In this document: positions 59,321 to 64,000 of the stretch, piece by piece | How positions within the stretch are numbered: position 1 is the stretch's first letter | How the letters are laid out: each line of letters starts with the position of its first letter | Assembly: GCA_018817515.1 (NCBI GenBank) | Contig: JAHIUD010000004.1 | Span: 1 to 64,000 of the forward strand | From: Pseudomonadota bacterium | Lineage (GTDB): Bacteria; Desulfobacterota; Desulfovibrionia; Desulfovibrionales; Desulfovibrionaceae | Reading direction: 5' to 3' | DNA: 64,000 nucleotides | The notes under the pieces: model-generated | What the model was told of the DNA's origin: nothing | Databases searched by the model: none | The model's input: the letters and a program-made list of their open reading frames with translations, nothing else | Made by a program: the position numbers and the translations under genes

Positions 59321-61140
59321 GTCTCGTCTTCCTCCCAGTCGTACTCGTCCTCTTCGCTCTCTTCTCCGCTTTCATCCGCTGGCAGGGCCAGGGTCTCGCC
59401 CGCCACGGCGTTGAGCAACGCGTCCAGGCGCGACTGGAAGCGCGCGCGGCGTTCCCGGCGCAGCTCTTCCAAGGCGGCAAGCAGCTCGCTGGCGCGCCGG
59501 TCCAGGCCGTCTTGCCCGTCCACATCACCGTCATTGTCGACCACGAGGTCGCAGGCGGCGAGCTTGCGCTCGGCGGGCCACTGCCAGGAGTCGAAGGCCG
59601 CCAGCACCTCCGGGGCCAGGCCTCGGCTCTCGCGCATCTCGCCCTGGCGCTTGTCCTCCGGGCAGCGCACCCCGACCAGGACATCGGCCAGGACATCGGT
59701 CAGGACAGGGGCCAGGGCTTGGCCCTGGGCGTTTTTGCCGCCGTCAGCTTTGGCGCGCCAGCCAGCCTCAAGGAACAGCGGCACCTCGGCCACGGCCAGG
59801 GGCTCGTCCGCGTGGGCAGCCCAGAACTGCTTCAGCGCGTGCTCCACCAGCGGGTGGATGATGTCCTCAAGTTCGCGGCGCAAGGAGGGCTTGTCCAGCA
59901 GCAGGGCCAAGAGGCGCGGTCGGTCCACGCCGCCGTCGGTGTCCAGCAGGTCGCGGCCGAAACTGCGGGCGATGAGCGCCGCGCCGTCGCCGCCGGGGGC
60001 ATAAAGCTCGGCCACGCTGGCGTCGGCGCTGAAGACAGCCGGGGCGTTCGGCTGCCGGGCCAGGGCGCGCAGCAGGGCGGACTTGCCGCTGCCGGGCATG
60101 CCGGTGATGACCACGCGCTGGCAGTCGGACTCCAGCGCAGCCAGCAGGGCGAAGAAATCCGCTGGCGGGTCGCAGCGCAGGTCCAGCACCTGGCCGGTCT
60201 GCGGGTGGCGCAGCGCCAGCCGGAAGGCGTGGAGCATCTGCCGCGAGGCGAGCGCGGCCAGGGTTCCGCCCTGGGCCAGCCAGTTGGCGTGCTGGGCCGG
60301 GCCGTAGACCGGGTCGCCCACCAGGGCGTGGCCGATGTGCGCGAAGTGCACGCGGATCTGGTGCGTGCGGCCCGTGTGCAGGCGCACGGCCATGAGGCTG
60401 GCGCGGCCCAGGCGGTCTGTCCACAGCCTGCGCCAGCTGGTTCGCGCCTCGCGCCCGCCCTTGGGCAGCACGGCCATCTTGGTGCGGATGCTCGGGTGGC
60501 GGCCCATGGGCAGGTCGATGCGGCCCGTGTTAGGGTCGCCCGCCTCCTGGTCCACGATCTCGGACTTGGGGCGGCCATGCACGATGGCCAGATAGGTCTT
60601 GCTCACGCTGCGCGCGGCAAAGGCGGCGGAGAGCGCCAGGCGCACGCCCTCGTTCAGGGCCACGACGATGAGGCCCGTGGTGTCCTTGTCCAGGCGGTGC
60701 ACGATGCCCGGCCGCTCGCCCTCCATGCCCGAACGCTCCGGCAAGAGCTCCGGGAAATGGTGCAGCAGGCGGTTGACCAAGGTGCCGTCGGGCTGGCCGG
60801 GCGCGGGGTGCGTGGTCAGCCCGGCCGGTTTGTTGATGACCGCCAGGTCGGCGTCGCGGTAGAGGACGGCCAGGGGCGCATCCTCGGACCTCGGCGCGTT
60901 CTGGGAGGTCAGGGCCGGGGGGGCCAGGGCCAGCTTCTCCGCGCCTTCCAGGCGTTGGCCCGGCTTGCGGCAGACCTTGCCGCCGATTTGCGCGAACCCG
61001 GCCTGGATCCATTCCTTGACGCGCTCGCGGGATACGCCTTCGGCGACCATCTCGCGCGCCCAAAACTGGTCCAGGCGCGTGCCAGCGTCGTCCGGGGTGG
61101 CGGTGCGCTCGAAGCGTGTTGTTTCTGCGGTGTTTTGCAT
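59317..61140 (-). CDS. Fusion of RluD-type pseudouridine synthase and dephospho-CoA kinase
   Basis: A 607-residue two-enzyme protein. Residues about 15-70 are an S4-like RNA-binding domain and 90-330 a RluA/RluD pseudouridine synthase with the catalytic aspartate in GIVHRLDKDTTGL (Asp151) and LHTGRTHQIRVHFAH. From residue 342 a CoaE kinase follows, with Walker A ITGMPGSGKSALLRAL, FSADASVAELYAPGG and VAEVPLFLEAGW; it performs the last step of CoA synthesis. A short insert (about 460-485) and a very acidic tail (EESEEDEYDWEEDET) are unusual. The start is ATG 61140; the frame extends far upstream but antisense to the glycosyltransferase gene. No stop or frameshift separates the halves. Confidence 0.9.
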   Translation of the reverse strand: MQNTAETTRFERTATPDDAGTRLDQFWAREMVAEGVSRERVKEWIQAGFAQIGGKVCRKPGQRLEGAEKLALAPPALTSQNAPRSEDAPLAVLYRDADLAVINKPAGLTTHPAPGQPDGTLVNRLLHHFPELLPERSGMEGERPGIVHRLDKDTTGLIVVALNEGVRLALSAAFAARSVSKTYLAIVHGRPKSEIVDQEAGDPNTGRIDLPMGRHPSIRTKMAVLPKGGREARTSWRRLWTDRLGRASLMAVRLHTGRTHQIRVHFAHIGHALVGDPVYGPAQHANWLAQGGTLAALASRQMLHAFRLALRHPQTGQVLDLRCDPPADFFALLAALESDCQRVVITGMPGSGKSALLRALARQPNAPAVFSADASVAELYAPGGDGAALIARSFGRDLLDTDGGVDRPRLLALLLDKPSLRRELEDIIHPLVEHALKQFWAAHADEPLAVAEVPLFLEAGWRAKADGGKNAQGQALAPVLTDVLADVLVGVRCPEDKRQGEMRESRGLAPEVLAAFDSWQWPAERKLAACDLVVDNDGDVDGQDGLDRRASELLAALEELRRERRARFQSRLDALLNAVAGETLALPADESGEESEEDEYDWEEDET

Positions 61141-61188
61141 GATGCGCCCTTCTACCCCGGACGGCGCAAAAGCACAAACAGCCGCAGC

Positions 61189-61217
61189 TTGACCCCTGCG
61201 GTGGCGCATCGTACAAG
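61189..61217 (+). promoter_or_regulatory. Candidate promoter giving a leaderless or near-leaderless mRNA
   Basis: TTGACC (61189-61194) and TACAAG (61212-61217) are 17 bases apart and end 7 bases before the ATG at 61225. No ribosome site is visible in the 20 bases before that ATG. Confidence 0.4.
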
Positions 61218-61224
61218 TCCGCAT

Positions 61225-62013
61225 ATGGCCCCACGCACCCCCCCCCGCACCGTCGGACTCATCCTGACCTACAACGGCGAGCGCCTGCTGGCGCGCTGCC
61301 TGGCGAGCCTGTCCTTCTGCGACGAGATCATTGTCGTGGACTCCCTCAGTTCCGACGCCACCTGCGACATCGCCCGGGCCGCCGGGGCCACCGTTCTGGA
61401 GCGCCGCTGGGAGGGGCCGGGGCCGCAGTTCCGCTTTGCGCTGGAGCACATCCGAGCCCTGGAGCCCAAGGTCGACTGGGTGGTCAGCCTGGACCAGGAC
61501 GAATATCTGACCGACGAGCTTGCCGCGAACATCCGCGCCGCCGTGACCCGCGAAGAAGACCTCGCAGGCTACTGGATGCCGCGTTCGTCCTTCTATTTCG
61601 ACCGCTTCATGCGCCACAGCGGCTGGTACCCGGACCACCTGCTGCGGCTGTTCCGGCCCGCGCGCATGGAAGTCCACGTGAGCGGCGCGCACTACAGCTT
61701 TCGCCCCCTGGGCGACACCGGCAGACTCAGCGGCGACATCATTCACTATCCATACCGCAATTTCCGCGAGCACCTGGACAAGATCAACTCCTACGCCCAG
61801 CAGGGTGCGGATTCCCTCAAGGCCAAGGGCCGTCCCGGCGGCGTGCTGGCCGGAACCATCCACGGCCTGGCCCGCTTCGCCAAGCTGTACCTGCTCAAGC
61901 TGGGCCTGCTCGATGGCCGCGCCGGGTTCATCAACGCCGTGCATGGCGCGTTCTACGCCTTCCTCAAGTACGTCCGCGCCAGCGAGCGCGAGGACTGGGG
62001 GCCGAAGCCTTGA
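61225..62013 (+). CDS. Family-2 glycosyltransferase (WaaE/KdtX-like)
   Basis: Cytosolic-face transferase of 262 residues resembling the LPS-core glucosyltransferases of the WaaE/KdtX group. VGLILTYNGERLLARCL, EIIVVDSLSSDATCDIA and the metal-binding DQDE in VVSLDQDEYLT define the GT-A fold; FMRHSGWYPDHLLRLFR is typical of this group. The start ATG 61225 lacks a ribosome site; the frame is open far upstream but only antisense to the RluD-CoaE gene. mnmA overlaps its stop as TTGA. Confidence 0.88.
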   Translation: MAPRTPPRTVGLILTYNGERLLARCLASLSFCDEIIVVDSLSSDATCDIARAAGATVLERRWEGPGPQFRFALEHIRALEPKVDWVVSLDQDEYLTDELAANIRAAVTREEDLAGYWMPRSSFYFDRFMRHSGWYPDHLLRLFRPARMEVHVSGAHYSFRPLGDTGRLSGDIIHYPYRNFREHLDKINSYAQQGADSLKAKGRPGGVLAGTIHGLARFAKLYLLKLGLLDGRAGFINAVHGAFYAFLKYVRASEREDWGPKP

Positions 62014-63062
62014 CCATCGCCGTTGCCGTGAGCGGCGGCGGCGACAGCCTGGCCGCGCTTCTGGCCCTGCGCGATGCCGGCCACAAGGTCTTTGCCCTGC
62101 ACGGGCTTTTTCTCCCGCACACCCCGAATGCCGACGATGCCGCTTCCCAAGGGCTGGCCGAGGCCTGCGCGCGCTTGGGCATTCCCCTGCATCTGGTGGA
62201 CCTGCGCGCGGAGTTCGAGGCCCTGGTGGCTGCGCCCTTCGCTGCCGAGTATCTGTCCGGGCGCACGCCCAACCCCTGCGCGCGCTGCAATGCCCGCGTG
62301 AAGTTCGGCCTGCTGCTGGACCGCGCCCTGGACCTGGGCGCAGACAGGCTGGCCACAGGGCATTTCGCCGCCAGCGGAGCGCACCCGGACTACGGCTGGG
62401 CGCTCTCGCGCGGGGCGGACCCGGTGAAGGATCAGAGCTATTTTTTGTCCCTGACCCCGCGTGAGCGGCTGATGCGCGCGCTGTTTCCCCTGGCGCTGCG
62501 GCTCAAGGCCGAGGCCCGGGCCGAGCTGGACGGGCGCGGCTATCCGCCGCCCCTGCCCGAGGAGAGCCAGGAGATTTGCTTCGTGCCCGGAGACGACTAC
62601 CGCGCCTTCCTGGCCGGGCGCTGCGACACTTTGCCGGAAGCCCAGTTGCCAGGCGGCGGGCAGGCCGTGCTGCCGGACGGAACCGTGGTCGGAACGCACC
62701 AGGGCCTGTGGCGCAGCACCATCGGCCAGCGCCGGGGCCTGGGCATCGCCTGGCGCGAGCCCCTCTACGTGCTGGACAAGGACCTTGCGCGCAACGTGCT
62801 GGTGGTCGCTCCGCGAGCGGAGCTTATGGTGGAGTCTTTCACGGCGGGCGAGGTGAACGTTCTGGTGGAGCCTGTACTTTGGCCCGAGCAGGTGCTGGTG
62901 CAGACGCGCTACCGCGAGACGGCCCGGCCCGCGCGGGTGGAATTGTCCGGGGACGCGCTCGTTGTGCAGTATCTGGAGCCGCAGTTGCGGCCCGCGCCCG
63001 GGCAGGTGGCCGCGCTGTACGACTCCGGCGGCGCGGTGCTGGCTGGCGCGGTGGTGGCCTGA
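62010..63062 (+). CDS. mnmA: tRNA-specific 2-thiouridylase MnmA
   Basis: Thiolates uridine-34 of tRNA Lys, Glu and Gln. The 350-residue protein has an ATP loop VSGGGDSLAALLAL, the catalytic cysteine in TPNPCARCNARVKFG (about residue 90) and the second in SQEICFVPG (about 191), and a C-terminal barrel. The start is TTG 62010, within the stop of the glycosyltransferase gene (TTGA), so the genes are coupled. Some family members have SGGVDS where this has SGGGDS. Confidence 0.92.
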   Translation: MTIAVAVSGGGDSLAALLALRDAGHKVFALHGLFLPHTPNADDAASQGLAEACARLGIPLHLVDLRAEFEALVAAPFAAEYLSGRTPNPCARCNARVKFGLLLDRALDLGADRLATGHFAASGAHPDYGWALSRGADPVKDQSYFLSLTPRERLMRALFPLALRLKAEARAELDGRGYPPPLPEESQEICFVPGDDYRAFLAGRCDTLPEAQLPGGGQAVLPDGTVVGTHQGLWRSTIGQRRGLGIAWREPLYVLDKDLARNVLVVAPRAELMVESFTAGEVNVLVEPVLWPEQVLVQTRYRETARPARVELSGDALVVQYLEPQLRPAPGQVAALYDSGGAVLAGAVVA

Positions 63063-63117
63063 CAGGGCATCGGGTGCTGGCCGTGATTGGTGCCGTCGGC
63101 GTGTGCCCGTTACGGGG

Positions 63118-63633
63118 CTAGCGCCAGCCTCCAAGCCTGTCGCGCTCCATTTCGAGCTGTTCGCGCTGGCCCTTTTTCAGGGCCTCCAGGATGTCCCGGA
63201 TGACCTCGGGCGCCGGTTCTTCGGGGTGGTTGCGCAGGCGTGCGGCCTCTTCCTGCACGAACTTCTGGTGGTAGAACTTCCCCGGCCAGCGGTAGGTCAG
63301 CAGTTCCTTCAGCCCGGCCTCGCGCTCGCCCTTGCCAATGCGCGACAGGCCCAGGTACAACAGGCTCTCGGGTTCGCCAGGGGAGAGGGTCTGGACCGTC
63401 TGGAGGCTCTGCTCGGCCCGGACGTAGTCCTTGAGATCGAAATAGGCCAGCCCGAGCCGCCGGTGCAGCATCCAGTCGTCCGGATTCTTGGCCAGGGCCG
63501 CCTTGTAGATCTCAATGGCCCGGCGCTGGTCCGCGTCGTTGAAGATGAACCCGCCGCTGACGCCAAAGGTGCAGCCAGGGAGCAGGAGCGAGGCGGAGAG
63601 GCACAGGGCGAGGACTAAGGTCAGGGCGCGCAT
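63118..63633 (-). CDS. TPR-repeat lipoprotein
   Basis: Predicted lipoprotein of 171 residues. The signal peptide ends in the lipobox LLLPGC (Cys about residue 21). Two to three TPR motifs follow (about 38-125, for example DWMLHRRLGLAYFDLKDYV). The C-terminus is charged. Such proteins usually act as scaffolds in the envelope; no partner is apparent. Its gene diverges from mtaB. Confidence 0.85.
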   Translation of the reverse strand: MRALTLVLALCLSASLLLPGCTFGVSGGFIFNDADQRRAIEIYKAALAKNPDDWMLHRRLGLAYFDLKDYVRAEQSLQTVQTLSPGEPESLLYLGLSRIGKGEREAGLKELLTYRWPGKFYHQKFVQEEAARLRNHPEEPAPEVIRDILEALKKGQREQLEMERDRLGGWR

Positions 63634-63716
63634 GGAGTCTCCTTGAGTCGTGCCGCGGGCGAGTTTTGCACATTCTGACGCGGACGCTGAAGAATTACCA
63701 CGAAAAGATTGAGGCC

Positions 63717-64000
63717 ATGCAAAAATTTCATGTCACTACGCTCGGTTGCAAGATAAACCAGTACGAGTCCGAGGCCGTGATCGAGGCCTGGCGCGCGTTG
63801 GGTTTTGTGGAGGTCGACGCGCCGGAGGGCGCCCAGATGCTCCTGGTGAACTCCTGCGCCGTCACCAGCCGGGCCGTGAGCGACCTGCGCGCCCAGCTGC
63901 GCCGTCTGCGCAAGGCCAACCCCGGCGCTCGCCTGGTGGTTACGGGCTGCGCGGCCCAGGTGCTGCGCGAGGAGCTGGCCGCCATGTCCGAGGTGGACGA
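63717..64000 (+). CDS. mtaB: tRNA-t6A methylthiotransferase MtaB, N-terminal part
   Basis: Start of a radical-SAM methylthiotransferase of the MiaB/MtaB family, cut by the right edge after about 94 residues. The first cysteine of the auxiliary cluster is in TLGCKINQYES, the second in VNSCAVTSRAVSD and the third in VTGCAAQVL. The TLGCKxNQYE form points to MtaB (adds methylthio to t6A37) and not MiaB. GAGG lies just before ATG 63717. Interestingly tsaE, needed for the t6A substrate, is also in this window. Confidence 0.88.
   Translation, partial: MQKFHVTTLGCKINQYESEAVIEAWRALGFVEVDAPEGAQMLLVNSCAVTSRAVSDLRAQLRRLRKANPGARLVVTGCAAQVLREELAAMSEVD

Noticed and set aside
59512-61224. Upstream extension of the glycosyltransferase frame to 833 residues
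   Set aside because: The extra part is antisense to the RluD-CoaE gene and shows no domain; the glycosyltransferase fold starts at 61225.
61141-61944. Upstream extension of the RluD-CoaE frame to 875 residues
   Set aside because: The extra part is antisense to the glycosyltransferase gene; the RluD homology begins just after ATG 61140.

Overview
This is a 64 kb chromosomal window from a GC-rich Gram-negative bacterium. It is densely packed with housekeeping genes and has no phage, insertion sequence or CRISPR array. The gene set suggests an anaerobic deltaproteobacterium, most likely Desulfovibrionales: selA and selB, citramalate-based isoleucine synthesis, HacA-type small leuC/leuD, a cysteine-rich GrpE, an outer-membrane-type RND pump and LPS-type glycosyltransferase. 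No sulfate-reduction gene lies in the window, so this placement is inference.

Layout. 1-4846: RND efflux adaptor and an unusually long permease, followed by a 134-bp imperfect palindrome. 5254-7185 (minus): amtB-glnK behind a sigma-54-type promoter. 7805-10884: kup, tatA and a DedA protein. 10891-13065 (minus): cheV, a free Hpt protein and a SYLF lipoprotein, then tRNA-Arg. 13282-19479: folC, selA, an M18 aminopeptidase and selB. 19610-23567: tRNA-His (minus), murA and comEC. 23574-27291 (minus): iron alcohol dehydrogenase overlapping a PAS-GGDEF-EAL protein. 27395-34864 (minus): an apparent eight-gene operon pdxJ-acpS-nnr-CBS-tsaE-lysC-cimA-MBL. 35034-43917: ugd, nhaA, psd-pssA and leuA-leuC-leuD-leuB. 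44048-45364: a ZnuA-like protein and a Fur/Zur regulator behind a double palindromic operator. 45444-49676 (minus): LpoA-like lipoprotein, gatC, gatA and a tautomerase. 49789-52358 (minus): grpE-dnaK. 52525-54147 (minus): an M29 aminopeptidase and an AT-rich orphan gene. 54223-58290 (minus): cbpA-cbpM-clpB. 58595-61140 (minus): an RluD-CoaE fusion and a rhomboid protease. 61225-63062: glycosyltransferase and mnmA. 63118-64000: a TPR lipoprotein (minus) and the start of mtaB.

How the genes fit together. Two chaperone loci (grpE-dnaK and cbpA-cbpM-clpB) lie close together, each with a TTGACA-type promoter. Nitrogen uptake (amtB-glnK) has a promoter with the exact GG-N10-GC spacing of sigma-54. 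Aspartate kinase, citramalate synthase and the leucine genes place much of the aspartate-family and branched-chain amino-acid synthesis in one 16-kb stretch. Zinc uptake looks autoregulated by Zur, but the ABC permease and ATPase are not next to the binding protein.

The most interesting points are the ~140-residue insertion in the RND permease, the RluD-CoaE fusion, the double Zur-type operator, the cysteine clusters in GrpE and the DnaK tail, the AT-rich orphan gene at 53749-54147, and the long palindrome after the RND operon. I saw no clear multi-gene system that is wholly unknown.
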